This document shows, in pieces, positions 35,701 to 47,427 of a stretch of 64,000 nucleotides of DNA. The notes beneath the pieces were generated by a model. The model saw nothing but the letters and a program-made list of their open reading frames with translations, ran no database searches and was not told the origin of the DNA. Position 1 is the first letter of the stretch; the number at the start of each line of letters is the position of its first letter. This DNA comes from Gonium pectorale (Eukaryota; Chlorophyta; Chlorophyceae; Chlamydomonadales; Volvocaceae), in NCBI GenBank assembly GCA_001584585.1, contig LSYV01000006.1, forward strand, positions 2,864,198 through 2,928,197, read 5' to 3'. The position numbers and the translations under genes are program-made.

Positions 35701-38623
35701 ATGGCGGCAGGCATGGGAGGGGTGGGAGGTATGGCGGCAGGCAACGGCGGTAAGGTGGGCTTCCTGGCGGACGAGCCTATACTGTACGGGCAAGCATCGA
35801 AAGGTTAACACCAGCCGGCCCCGTTCCATCACACACAGTTCCCCTTACACGCCCCCCGAAAGGCCAGTGTTGAAAAGGAACACGCATACGACCAGTGCGT
35901 GTTCTGCGGTGCCCGCCACACGGCGCTCCCTCCGTTTCACACCTGCACTGACGACCCAATTTCATAGCCCTACCCACGACACCATGACCAAAATCCGTTC
36001 CCACAGTGTCGAATGCATAGATCCCCCACCCCTCTGCCCATCCTCCTCGCCCCCTCCTGTCCATCTCCCCCACCGCCCGCCGGACGGGACATACGCCGCT
36101 GGCGCCCAGCTCGTCGTTTTTCATTCCCCTTTTTCTTCAACTCCCACACCGCCGCCTCACACCTGCAGCTGCTGTATGACCTTGGGCGGCAGCATCTCCT
36201 GCAGCAGCCGGTTGTGCTGCTCCCGCGAGACCAGCAGCCACAGCACCAGCAGCGCCACAAGCACGGAGCCCAGCACCACAGCCGCTATGCACGGGTTGCG
36301 CCAAGCGGGCACCCAGCCGCCGCGGGGACGCAGCTCCAGCACCCTTGCGGGGGAAGGAAAAAGCGGGGGAGGAGAGGCTGCTTGTTTTAAGAGGTAGGGG
36401 CAATACGCAAATCTAAGACATAGGGGCAATAAGCAAAAACTAGGTGATAGTGAGGAGAGCTGGAGCGGGAGGAGTGGGCGGAGCATAGTGTTTCGTCAGA
36501 GACCCTAGGAGGCGTGGGCGCTCGGCGGATGCAGGGGGTGGAGCGGATCCTTGCGTTCCTAGCCATGATGTCACGCACAATGCATCGAAGGGCAATGGCG
36601 CTCACCACGCCAAATTCTGGATTTGGATTCGCTGTACAACAGGGTCGTCCAGATGCTGCGTGCTGTTGGCCAGCACGGAGAACGGGTTCGAGAATGATGT
36701 CTCCTCCTGCCACAGCCTGTAGTCGTAGCCGCGCTTTCGCAGCATCTGCAGCCGTACATCTGAGCCCACCAGGAAGGGATTTAGATCCAGCATGGTCGAC
36801 ACCTGAGGCACAACGGTATCCGCGTGAGTAACGCAGGGGTTGCGAGAGGTAAGCCGAGGCGGTTAAAGAGACAGGGTTTAGGGCGGCGTGCCTGCTGCTG
36901 CAGCTGCCCTTCCCCCCAGGCCTAAGGGTGCATGCCCGTCCCCTTATTTAGGTCAACAACCTGAAGATAAGCCCAACATCTTCAGCAAACGTTTCTAACC
37001 AAGCACGCATAACCCAACCGCCCATTACCAACTGCCCATTACCCCAACCGCCTCATGCACCTGCCCCCAGTACTTGGTCTTGTTGACCGGATCCCAGCAC
37101 AGCCCGGGCGGGCAGTCGTAGGGCTGGTAGCCGCAGCCCCAGTCGTAGTCCTCCGATGGGGCGGGCAGGAAGACCTGGCTCACGGTGACTGCAGGGGCCG
37201 AAAGCACAGCACAGCACAGCGCGTCCGCAGCACCCGCATTCGACACGGCCCACTGCACTTCAATTGAGTACTAGTTGGCCGCGACGGCATTAGTGTTAGC
37301 GCCTTGGCGGCATTCATCAGTTGCAGCACATGGCAAGAGGTTGTGTCGCTCGAGCTGCAATCCCCCGCGCGACAGCAGCCACTCCCCAACCCTCGAGCAA
37401 CCCTGCAGCCGTCTTCCATCTCCCCGGCCCATGCGCCAATGACGCAGCTTACACGCGCACTTGAAGCCCGCGGAACACGTGTACGGCCCGAGTATGAGCG
37501 TACGGCGCTCCCGCAGCGAGTACAGCATGCCCGGCCGGTCGGACTCCTCCTTCAGCAGGTCCCTGCCGTATAGCGAAGCCAGGCTACCCGTCAGCAGGGG
37601 GGCGGTCTTCCAGATCACCCCCGCCACGTCCAGCTCCAGCTGCTTCACCACCTGTGAGTCCACCTGCGTGGTTGGGAATGGGGTGTGGGGCGTTGCGGTC
37701 CCATATTGGGCGACGCGCCTGTTAGGCGCAGCAAGCGAGGCCTCGCAGGGCAATGCGCCCCTCTGCGGAGCGGCTGAGTGCAAATGCCACGTATTACATA
37801 CTTGCAGTGTTGAGGTTGGCTCGGGGCTGCCGTCGCAAGTGCAAGCGGGGGGGCAGGTTTACCCCCTCTCACCAGCCGCTCATCTCCCCTGGCCCCGGCC
37901 CAGCCCCGCCTCACAACCCACCCGCGACATGATGTCCGTCGTTAGGCGGTCCCAGCTCGCCTCCAGGTCGGCGCACCGCGGCATGTTGACCACCGCCGAG
38001 GCCAGCAGCTCGGAGCCAAACATGGAAACCATTAGGGCCTGGAGGGTGGCATAGGGGGGCGGCTCGGCATGTCAGCAGTGGGTGTCCCAGCTGGCGGCCC
38101 CGCGCTCCAGCCGCCAGATCCACGGGTGCGGGTGTGGGGAGTTGGGTCCACCAGCCGGCCTCACGGCCCCATCCCTTTAGCACAGCTTTCATTCCGCCGG
38201 CAGCTGAATTGCCGTGCAATTCACTCGCATATCGGAGGATTGAGGCCCTCACAAAGTCTATCCCCTCCCGACCAGCTCCTTTCCACAGCCACCCCAGCCA
38301 ACCACAAACGGTAGTGCCGAAAGCTCCGAACCGCTCTCGCGGCCGCTCACCTCCTTCAGGGACTGTGTCACCTGCGCCCCAATGCCATTGGCCGCCAGGT
38401 CTCGCGCTTTGTTGGTCTCCACATCAGACGCCACCAGCACGCCCACCAAGCCAGTACCGCACAGCGCCACAAACACAGCCAAGGCCGTCAGCAGCACGTG
38501 CGGACAGCTCCCAACGATAGCGCATGTGGCCTGAGGTACGATGGGGACGGTTGGGCGGGTCGGTTTCGCTGAGGGCTGTTGCAGGCGTGGTGGCGAAGGC
38601 GCTGCTGCGGCCCGATCGGCCAT
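32743..38623 (-). CDS. Receptor-type guanylyl cyclase (class III)
   Basis: Thirteen exons in one frame, 758 residues: 38623-38351, 38038-37922, 37663-37453, 37188-37061, 36802-36606, 36343-36163, 35611-35510, 35243-35175, 34903-34878, 34542-34394, 34108-33996, 33745-33655, 33362-32743. It should make cGMP from GTP. TM1 is near residues 40-65 and TM2 near 327-349; between them is an about 260-residue extracellular sensor with a Cys-rich part ([19 protein letters not shown]). A signalling helix ([14 protein letters not shown]) precedes the catalytic domain. Metal-binding Asp388 ([10 protein letters not shown]) and Asp432 (ETIGDALM) are present, as are Asn507 and Arg511 (VNTASRMES). Glu428 and Cys500 (PRYCLFGDT) are the guanine-selecting pair, so guanylyl rather than adenylyl cyclase. 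The last 200 residues are low-complexity and likely cytosolic. The ATG chosen is in frame just before TM1; an intron before ATCAIV cannot be excluded. Confidence 0.88.
35671..35745. repeat. Tandem repeat in cyclase intron 6
   Basis: About two and a half copies of a roughly 30-base unit (GGAGGGGTGGGAGGTATGGC followed by GGCAGGCAT) in the intron between exons 36343-36163 and 35611-35510. Simple G-rich minisatellite. Confidence 0.7.
36071..36150. repeat. Dispersed repeat, copy 1 (in cyclase intron 6)
   Basis: About 80 bases sharing roughly four fifths of positions with 46998-47076, including the exact run GCTGGCGCCCAGCTCGTCGT. Same orientation. Probably a remnant of a dispersed repeat family. 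Confidence 0.65.
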
Positions 38624-41622
38624 CTCACGGGTTCCCGGTCGCGGGAGTTGGCGCCCCTCACGTGCTGTTGCTTTGGGGCAGCCGCCTCCAAAGGCCGGCG
38701 AATGAGGGGGAACAACTACGCGCAGATAAACGCGCGTGGCAGCCAAGGCAGCAGTGCGCGGCAGGTGTGCAGCACCGCGGGGGAGCGGCAGCCCGCGCCG
38801 CGACAGTTTTGGTGTGGGCAGCGCGGCAGCAGTGGCAGCGATGTCGGATGGCAAACCGGTGGGTAGCATTCGAAACATAGGGCGCAGGCAGAAGAGGTGG
38901 GGGCCTGAGGGCTACGGGTACGCACAGAGAGCGTCCGCGATGACGATAGGACACAGGGGCACTGGTGTACTGCTGCTGTCTTGGCTGCAATCCCACAGCA
39001 GTACACATGCGAACTGTAGTGCCAAATGCTCAATCCGCCAATTTAATGAAACGCAAAGCTAACGCGGCACGCGTAGCTAGGCCCGGTACTGGGATGGGCT
39101 GCCATGCACGATGCACCCGCCTGGAAGCGCCGCTTGCATCGTCCAATGTGGCCGCAGTATGCGTGTACTTCACTGCTGCCTTGGGGACTCGTCAAGGTGG
39201 ATGCCACTGTGGCTCGCCTGCGTTCGGGGCTTTGCCTGCCGTTGCCGCCATTGACTCCGTCAGCTCCATTGGGAGAAGCACACACAGCATCTTGTCCCTG
39301 CTCAATGTCGCGTTGCGGGGCCGTGCTGCAGGCAGCGCAGGCCGAGAGACTCTGTCAAAGACTGGGTAGAGCTTGTTTGCAGGCATGTCTTTCTACGTCT
39401 TACTAACCCGTCAGAAATGGTATTTGCGGTTTCCGGGGAAGATGCAGCTCCGGTCTGGAGGGTTTGCGTGGCGCCCAAGGAAGAAACGCCTAGGACGTCT
39501 GAACCTGTCATAGCTCCTTATATGTTTGGCATGCTGTCTTTACGTTAGAAGCGGACAATCTGGTCTTCGCACTGCTGAATGCTCGCGATGCCAGCACGCA
39601 TCAATGTGTGGCGAGAGCAACTTGACATGATATGCAGGCGTCTGCTTTTTCAAAATCTTCGCAGAAACCATGGCAGTCGGTCCCGTCATGTACGTACGTT
39701 GAACGCGAAACGGTGCACTGGACCTTTGCCCCTGTGCTTTCCCGATAGAACACACTAACCATGATTGTGCGCAACTGCCTTGAGCTGAATGCCCGCACGT
39801 GCTTCTCTGCCGAATGACATTCCCCGTGCAACACTATGAGCAGCGATTGAGACGCCAAAGTGAAACGATACCAAAGGATTACTTCTGACAACCTATCGGC
39901 TCTCGTATCTTGCAGACAGGCAAACAGGTCACGTTGGTCGTTGTTCGCCATTGCATTGCACAGATGCAGATTTGAAGTAGGTCTGACCTAAATCAATCGT
40001 TTCGTAGCACAAGCGAGAGGACCGGGGGTTGATACGGTATGGGAAGGGCCTGCGCCACCCCGTTCTCCCGCTGGCGTATGGCCGGTTGGAACTAAGTTCC
40101 GATTACAACCCTTTCGACGCAGGTCCTTGCAACTTGAAATACTTCCATGGTACGGCGCCTTGGACATGGTGGGCAGCTCGCCTGTCAAAAAAGGCAAATC
40201 CCTTGTTCAAATAGATGTGCACTACGCGCTGAAACTGTAATATTCTTTGCCACAACCTGCAACGCGGCGGTGCGGGCTAGCAGCAGAGCGACCTGACTGC
40301 CTGGAGCTATGCACAGGAGGAGTCTGGGGCCGGCGAGTCGCCGGGAATGCGTGATTTTGAGGGCGCCGTACCAGGAAACATGCGCGTTGCACGGACCTGC
40401 GTCGAGAGGTTTGTACTTGGAACTTGGTTTTCCAAACCGCCAGAATGCCACTTCTTACAGATTGAACTACTGGTGGCAGATGCATAGGTTAAGGACGACT
40501 CCCCGCAGCGGCGCTCATTGCCCGTCGACCCAGCTCCGTTTCCGTCACTTGTAACCGCCATACAACCAGATGTTATGCCGGACGCCCTGCGCACTTTCCC
40601 TCCTCGCAGCTGAGAAGATCACGCAAAGCGAAACATACGACCGCTTCTCACCGTGTGCGTTCCGACACCCCCGTGGTCAGCAGCCGCTGCGGGCCCTTTA
40701 CCCGTGCAAATCCGCAGGGCATTCCTGCCAACCCAGACACAGCGCACCTGTGCAATTCATGGAGAACTACTTCAAGATCAGTCCATGGGAGCACAAAGAA
40801 CGACATTTGTTGAAGGACATTTGAAGGGCACCCTGAACGCCACGGAGCGCACAGTACGACACATGTACGGCCACGAATAAACCTCAGGCCATGCCTTCCT
40901 CTTAAGGCCCGCCGTCACTGGCGGGCTCGCCAGCGGACAAGCCCATCCCATGCAGCACGCCCTGCTCCTAGCCGACCGACCAGACTACCAGCCCCAAGCT
41001 TCCGACCTTCCAGCCGGAGGGTTCGGTGCGGGACCCCCTAGCAGCGGAACGCGTGTTTCATAAGCGAACAAGCCAATGCACTATTCCCCACCTGCAAACA
41101 CACCGACGTAAAAAATACAGCGCGCTCCTGGGCGGTCATGTCCAGCTCTGTACCATGCCCATGGCGCGCCTGTGCCCGCACCTCGCACCATCCGCCCGAA
41201 CCCCACCACACCACAAAGAATCGCGTGGACAATGCCCTGCCCATTTGGACATCGTATGGCAACCATGGGAGGCCACAGGTCGCATGCTGCCACGCTCCCT
41301 GAGCCAGCAGCCTCGCTGTCCCTGCTGCTGTCCGGCGCCACTAGCGGCCACCCACGCCTCTGCTCGCGTGACCATCGCGGCTGTCCCACACCGGTGGCGC
41401 ACACCCGACTCCGGACCCGACTCCGGACCCGACTCATGCGGAAGTCTCACCCCTCCGTCCTAGCCATACAATGCCACCTGCATTGCCGCTTGTGCACTCA
41501 TGTTGCATTTTAGGGTTGCGTCGGCTGCAGCTGCAGCACCATGAAGAGGAGCAGCAGCGACTTCGTCTCCGTCATGGGGCACATGGGCACATGGGAGGGT
41601 GTCGGCCGGCTGCAATCCGCTC
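38624..41622. other. Non-coding, repeat-containing stretch upstream of the cyclase
   Basis: About 3 kb of lower-GC DNA between the cyclase start and the stop of the secreted Cys-rich gene, both on the minus strand. It holds the cyclase promoter and the 3' UTR of the upstream gene, plus the inverted repeat at 40081-40441. TTACA at 40455-40459 may be a minus-strand poly(A) signal. No convincing ORF. Confidence 0.45.
40081..40441. repeat. Imperfect long inverted repeat (arms about 80 bases)
   Basis: Left arm 40081-40160 and right arm 40360-40441 are diverged reverse complements. Shared blocks are CGACGCAGGTCC, GGTACGGCGCC, AAGTTCC and TTGGAA, at matching spacing. The arms are separated by about 200 bases. 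The structure fits a foldback/MITE-like remnant or a hairpin-RNA source. Confidence 0.65.
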
Positions 41623-44282
41623 TTACGCCTGCCGCCGCAGGCGCGCCACTCCGCGCCGGTTGCGGGCGGTCCGGGGCAGCTGCAAGCCCACGGCCAGGCA
41701 CTCGGCCCGGGAGCCGGACGCGGCGGCGCAGGCAGCCTCGCTCTGGGGTGGGGCGGGATGGGCGCCATTCGAAAAAGGAAAAATTGGGGGGAGCGTTTGT
41801 TGGCACGGCAGACAGGGAGATAGCAGAATGCCACAAGCGACTGAGTGCCTGGGTGCCAACTCCCACAGTGTATGGGCAAGGACAATTGGAAGGGGCCGGC
41901 AGCTACCCTCAAAGATGTGTGTCATCTTGTAGAGGCGCGGCATGCCTTCTGTGCGCCCTGCAGCGCCGACCGCCCGCTCGGCCCGATGCCCCGCCGGGCG
42001 CCATGCGGGGCCCCGCTGAACTCGCTGGCCTCCGCGCGAAGACGCACTGCACCTGGCACGCCCGCTGGCGAGCCCCGCACACCACAACACCTCCACACGT
42101 GTGGCCCACCACCCAACTACCGACTGCTGCGCCCCGAACGGCCTCACCTGCACCACCGTCTGCGCGAAGGCGCTGCCGCCCATAAGCCGCTCCACGGTGG
42201 CCGCCCGGTTCAGCGCGCAGAACTCGTGCTGCGCGATCCGGATCACCTCGCAACTGGCAACCGGGGCGGGCGGGGCGGGGGAGCGGGTGGGCAAGTAGGC
42301 AGGCAGGCACTTGGGCAGCAGAGCACGGGCGCGCAACACGAGCGCGGACACAGTGTGGCAATCAGCAACACGGGTTTGTGTGCGACGCAGGCCTCCTGAC
42401 GGGACGCGGCTCCCGGTGTCGCCTTTCAACACCATTTTTAGCCCTGCCCCATCTCCTACGCTGCACAGTGGGGGCTACTCCAGCTGCCGCACCCGGCGGC
42501 GCACGGCGCGCCTCACTCGACATTCCCCCAGCGCCGTAACCCACATACAGCACAGTGGGAGCTCTTCCGGCCGCGATTCCCAGTATGCGGTTCCGAGTTC
42601 CGCAGCGGGGGGGGGGTTGCTCCCGTGCGCCCCTCACCTCTTGTCGGCCTGGCAGGTGGCGCGCTCGGTTGTACGGCACTCCAGCGCCATGGCATAGTGC
42701 AGTCCCGCTGTGGGGCAGCTCCCGAAGCCCAGCTTGTGCAGCTCCCCGCTGCCGCCTTGCAGCTTGCCGCTCTGCTCCGCGCCGTACCGCCGCAGCAGCA
42801 TGTCGTACACCTCGTACACCCCGATGTGCCGTACCTCCACTGCCAGCATGCAGCGGTCTTCTGGGATGCCCTCGCCGCCGCCGCCCGCGTGGGCGCTGCC
42901 GGCGCCCGAGCCCTTGGGGAAGAGTCGGCAGGTGTTGTCGCCGCAGGGCTGCGGCGCGGAGGGCTCCGGCTTGCGGCGCCAGCAGGCCTCCGACAGGGGA
43001 GAGTAGAGCAGGTCTGCGCGCCGTGCGGGGACTGCACTCAGAGGGTACGTGGCGTGGCCAGAGTGCAGGACAAACGGACAAACTATAGCGCTGCGATCTT
43101 TGCGTTGCAGCCATGCTTCATGTTCAAGCTGCGGGAAAGCACTGCCGTCAATGTGCAATAGCTCAAGCTCCCACGCCGGCCTGGACACAAAATGCCTGCT
43201 TGCCTGCCTGCCTGCCGTAACCCCATGCGGGACGCGACCACACCCCGCTTCCCCGCCTCGCCCAGTGACGGTGCAACGGAAGCTGCCATCAGGTCTCCGT
43301 CCCCAACCGGCCCCTCGTTCTCAGCGAGCCGGCGCCCGAACCGCGCGGGCCCTACCCCTTCCCCTCCGACGCCTCAGGAGGCGCCCCAACCCTCTTCCCG
43401 GCCCACCCCACCCTGGCAGGGTGCCACCACGCCGGTGAAGTCCGAGTGCATGTCCCTGGCCAGGTAGCAGGCCCCCGTGCGGCCATCCCAGTCGCAGAGG
43501 GGATCCAGGTGGCAGTCGGCGCGCTCCGTCGCATTGCGGCAGGTGAACGACTGCTCCGCATACGACTTGAGCAGCCTGGGAGGGTTCAGAGGAGTTTTGA
43601 ATGTGCGGCCAAGGATTGCAGGCGGGCCCCAGGGAGGGTTGCGCGGGAGGCTGTGTTGGGGCCTGCAGAGGGGACGGCGGCGCGCAAGGCTTGCCCAATA
43701 CCGGATTTCGCAGCTAAATGATCCTATCAGGCACGGCCTGTGGCGGCAAACGTGACACACAAGACACCCGCCAACAAAAATTCAATGCGAGAACTTCGCG
43801 GCACCTGGTAAGTGCTGACAAACCCCTGCAACTCCTATTGAAGGTTTCTACTAGACCCGTGATGCGGGGCCCCCTTCCGTCCGCTGGTACTCCCAGTCCA
43901 ATACTCACGCCTCGGCAGAGTTCTCGGGGTTTGGAAACATGGGGCCGACGCTGATGATGTATGGATTGAGCACACACCGCTGCCCATCATGTATGCATAC
44001 AGACCCGCGCCCTCTGTTGGGCAGGTTCGCGAGTGCCGCGTGCGCCTGAGCCGACAGCGCGAAGGTACTTTCAGCCCAACGAGTCATGGCGTCTGCTGCG
44101 GCGTAGAATCGCGCGTGGTCCTCCACTTCGACGGCTCTCGGGGAACCGAGCAATGTGGGCCCTGCTTCCTCCAGCCCGCCGGCCGCCGCTTTTGTAGTTC
44201 TGCCCAAGACGTCACCCTGCCATCCTAGCACGGCCCCGACGCCGGGGCCGGCCAGGATTGAAAGCGCCAGTAGCAGGAACAT
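41623..44282 (-). CDS. Secreted Cys-rich protein, unknown function
   Basis: Five exons with matching phases: 44282-43909, 43575-43412, 43013-42638, 42253-42148, 41742-41623 (TAA), 379 residues. The N-terminus MFLLLALSILAGPGVGAVLG is a good signal peptide. The rest carries many cysteines. Two related modules can be seen: TCRNATERADCHLDPLCDWD (followed by GRTGAC) and ECRTTERATCQADKSC (followed by eight residues, then FC), both C-R-x-x-T-E-R-A-x-C-x-x-D-x-x-C. A Gly-rich linker (GSGAGSAHAGGGGEG) lies between them. A C-terminal hydrophobic anchor is absent; the tail is basic (ARNRRGVARLRRQ), so the product is probably secreted or wall-associated. I do not recognise the family. It lies upstream of and on the same strand as the receptor cyclase. 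No sequence similarity to the cyclase ectodomain beyond Cys richness was obvious. Confidence 0.7.
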
Positions 44283-44754
44283 GATACTGCGTGTGCTCCC
44301 GACTGGGTGTACGCAGTCTTGTATGCTGGTAAAGCAATTGTGACTGGTGAAGCAATGGTGAGTGGTGAAGCAATGCCCAGGTCGGGCACTGGTCGGCCTT
44401 CCAGACCGACTGCTGTTTAAATGTCAACGGACGAGTGTAAGAGCTATACCATGTGATATTGATGGCCTCGATACATAGTAATTGGTGCTTCTGTACGCAT
44501 AGTAATCCCCGTGTCGGGCACACTAGCTCGTAAAAGCAACGTGGTACGGCTGGTGTACCGGGTGTGCACAGGCGACCGCACTGTAACCCAGCGTTCATAC
44601 CCGGTATTTGCAACCATCCACGCAAATATCAATGTGGCGTGGGTAGGAAGTGCGCGAGAAAACTAGAGGAGAGAAGGCCATGCGCATGGCCATGACGCCC
44701 CCTCGCCGTAACACCATGATGGCAATGCACGTGCATCTGTGAGTGGGATATGTC

Positions 44755-45465
44755 TGCAAGTGCTTATGGATGGGGGCAGGTACATGGGCTCATGGGTCCA
44801 GCAAGAACGGAGGGTTGCGGCCCCGCGCAGGTCCACGTGCGTATCCTTCGTGCCCCGGCCAGCAACATCACGATCACTCACATATATTGCGTGCTCTTGT
44901 CAGATCAGAGTTGAGGTGAGGCCTTGAATCGTGGAAGTAGGGGATGGCTGGCAAGTCACGAAACGCGAATTCCACCAATGCGGACTTTGGGTTTCATTGA
45001 GCTCCAGTTCCGTTTCCGATTAAGTGCTCCCGGGCGCGATGTACTTTCCCCTCACCGCAAGAAAGGCAGCTAGGTGGGGGGGGGGGGTAACGGGTATGGC
45101 GCGCCTATCTGTGGCACGCCACCACCGTTTGAATCCTAGTGCCGCACTGCCGGAATCCAATGGCCACGAAGGCACGAATACACTGCTCGGTGCACCCAAA
45201 TACCAACCCCCGCTGAATCCCTGTGACACGCCAGTGTGGGTTGTACCGGTATTGTGCAATTGAAAGCGCGGTAGTGGAAGACCCCGTGACTGCCATCTCC
45301 ACAATGACTGCATATGCTCATGGCGTCCTGGTTGCAGGCAGATACAAGGGCTCATGGGTCCAGCAATGGCCGAGGCTCCACACGCAAACCCTCGGCGATG
45401 CACCTTGTAGCCAGCAACAACCTGCCCATCATCCCACGTCCGTTGCGTGCTCGCGTGTCGCGTAT
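44755..45465. repeat. Diverged direct repeat pair (about 44755-44905 and 45330-45465)
   Basis: Both copies contain the exact block GGGCTCATGGGTCCAGCAA after GCAGG, and further right the blocks CCAGCAACA and TTGCGTGCTC at similar spacing, with weaker similarity between. Same orientation, about 570 bases apart. Only the coordinates of the two copies are repeat; the stretch between is unique. Confidence 0.55.
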
Positions 45466-46997
45466 CGGAGAGGCGACGGCATTCCTCCCCTAGCCACCCT
45501 TCATTCCCTGCGCTGCTCAACAAGCCAGTGCGCTCGCTGCTCAAGGCGTACATCCCAAGGGTCAGCGCTGCCACGTGATGTGATGAGATGACCGTCAGCC
45601 CTGCCCAACAATGAACTTGGTCCCGCGCACATTGATGTTGCTCATATGCACCAAGCAGCGCCACGAGACATGGAGTCGCGAACGGCACGTCTCGGCATGG
45701 GAAGCGCAGCAGGTTAGTGTCCACACCGCTTGTCGGTAATGGCACAGTATCAGCCTTTCGACCGGTCCTGCTGCCCCGACCGGTCCGCGTTCCAAGCGTC
45801 AACATATGGCGCCCCTCCGCTCTTCGTGACAACAAAAGCAGCACAGTCACCGTTGCGGCATTTACCGTTCGCCGGTTCTGACTGGGCCCGAACCATACAT
45901 CTGCGTCAATCAGCGACTCAGCCCAGGGGTACTGGCCGACAAATATCCGCGTGATCTCCCCCCGCTCCACCCCAGGTAAGACATATGAGGCGAGGGGCCA
46001 CTATGATTGAACAATGGCCGAGCATACCATATCTACCTGACACTGTCATCATAGGACCCCTGTTTGAACGGAGCATACGTGTCATACCCGATGCGGCCCC
46101 ACACAACCGACCCACGGGTCTGCGTTGGCCCCCCCCTGCAGGTGTCCAGGTTCATGGCCACCATGCACCCTCCATCCTTCGCAAGTCTAGCCTAGCCTAG
46201 ACCACCACATGTTTGAGAGAACTGGCTCGATGCGCAGTAGCAAGTACACTGACTGACTCCGCAAGTCTCCAACGACGCACCCTGTAGTTCTACGTCATGG
46301 AAATGTGCGGCAGACCGTCCAGTGCTCTCCGCGCAGTGTCAGAGCCGCCTGCATCCCAGGCAGGCTGCAATTATGAACAATACATTGAAGAGAAAAAAAC
46401 ACAGCGCCTGCACGCCCGCGGGCATGCCACACCCAACGTAGCGCGCTTCCGCACATGCCCACATGTAGCGCTCCAACTCATCATAACCGGGCAGCCGGTA
46501 CGTCAAAGACACGGCCCCCAGATCCCGCTAGGCGCCACTCCCCACCCACACCCTCAGGCCACCCCGTAACTGCCGGCCCACCGTGCTGGGCCTTGCCGGA
46601 ACGAAGGCCAACCCCGACGGACAGGCTATCATACTGGTACATGGATGAAATACAGTACAGGCACATGGCGACGTCTTTAGCATCAAGCGCGCAGTGCCCC
46701 AGGCATACTTGCAGCAGTACTCGTGGGGAAATACAGTTGAGGTAGTACACGGGCTGCTGATGCGGCCCAAGGCTTGCGCGTCTCGGTTCTCCTGGTGCGT
46801 AAACCTCCCACACTGTGCCGCGCAGGGCTCAACGCTCATCGGATGCGTCTGGCCGGCACAGCAAAGGAGAAACAACCAGGCTTGGCCTTCTGGTTCTGTT
46901 GTCAACTCCGTCGCAGCCACCGCCGCTGGCATCCGCCCCCAGCGACCGATCGCATCCCCCTAAAGGGTTCCGCTCGCGTGCCCGCTGCGCCCTCCCG

Positions 46998-47076
46998 CAC
47001 TGCCCACTGGACGGGACTTGCGCTGCTGGCGCCCAGCTCGTCGTTCTTCATTCTCCATTCCCTTCAACCCCCACTG
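46998..47076. repeat. Dispersed repeat, copy 2
   Basis: Direct-orientation partner of the copy at 36071-36150, about 11 kb away, in the non-coding stretch downstream of the Rab gene. Confidence 0.65.
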
Positions 47077-47427
47077 CCGGCAGTCCTCTCAGCAAACGCA
47101 ATGACATGTAGCACCAGTCAGCAGCGCTTTCCGTGCGTTCTTCTCGGCACGAACGCGCCCTTCGCGCAGTGGCTACCACCTCTCACGCGTAAGACTGCTG
47201 CATCGCTCCCCGGGGGGGTACCCCCGCTTCTTTGGAACACGGGACACCCCCCGCCGCGCCTGCCAGAATCTCCACGCCGTTCAGCCGACGGTGCTGGCGC
47301 CTACACCTGCAACTAACCGACCTATGCAACCTCAGACTGATGGCGTCCATTTAGGTGTAAGATCGAAACCCTACACGCGCCTCCCCTCCCGTCCTATGGA
47401 ACACGGCGCCCGTCCCTACCGCTACCG

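Larger units (their letters stand above)
44283..47427. other. Non-coding, repeat-containing stretch
   Basis: Upstream of the secreted Cys-rich gene and downstream of the Rab gene. Lower GC than neighbours. Contains a diverged direct repeat (about 44755-44905 and 45330-45465) and one copy of the dispersed repeat (46998-47076). A minus-strand open stretch of 316 codons (45970-45020) has no recognisable domain and covers the right copy of the direct repeat in antisense, so it is not called as a gene. Confidence 0.4.

Noticed and set aside
41505..41515. TTTTAGGG, the algal telomere unit
   Set aside because: A single copy only, with no tandem array.
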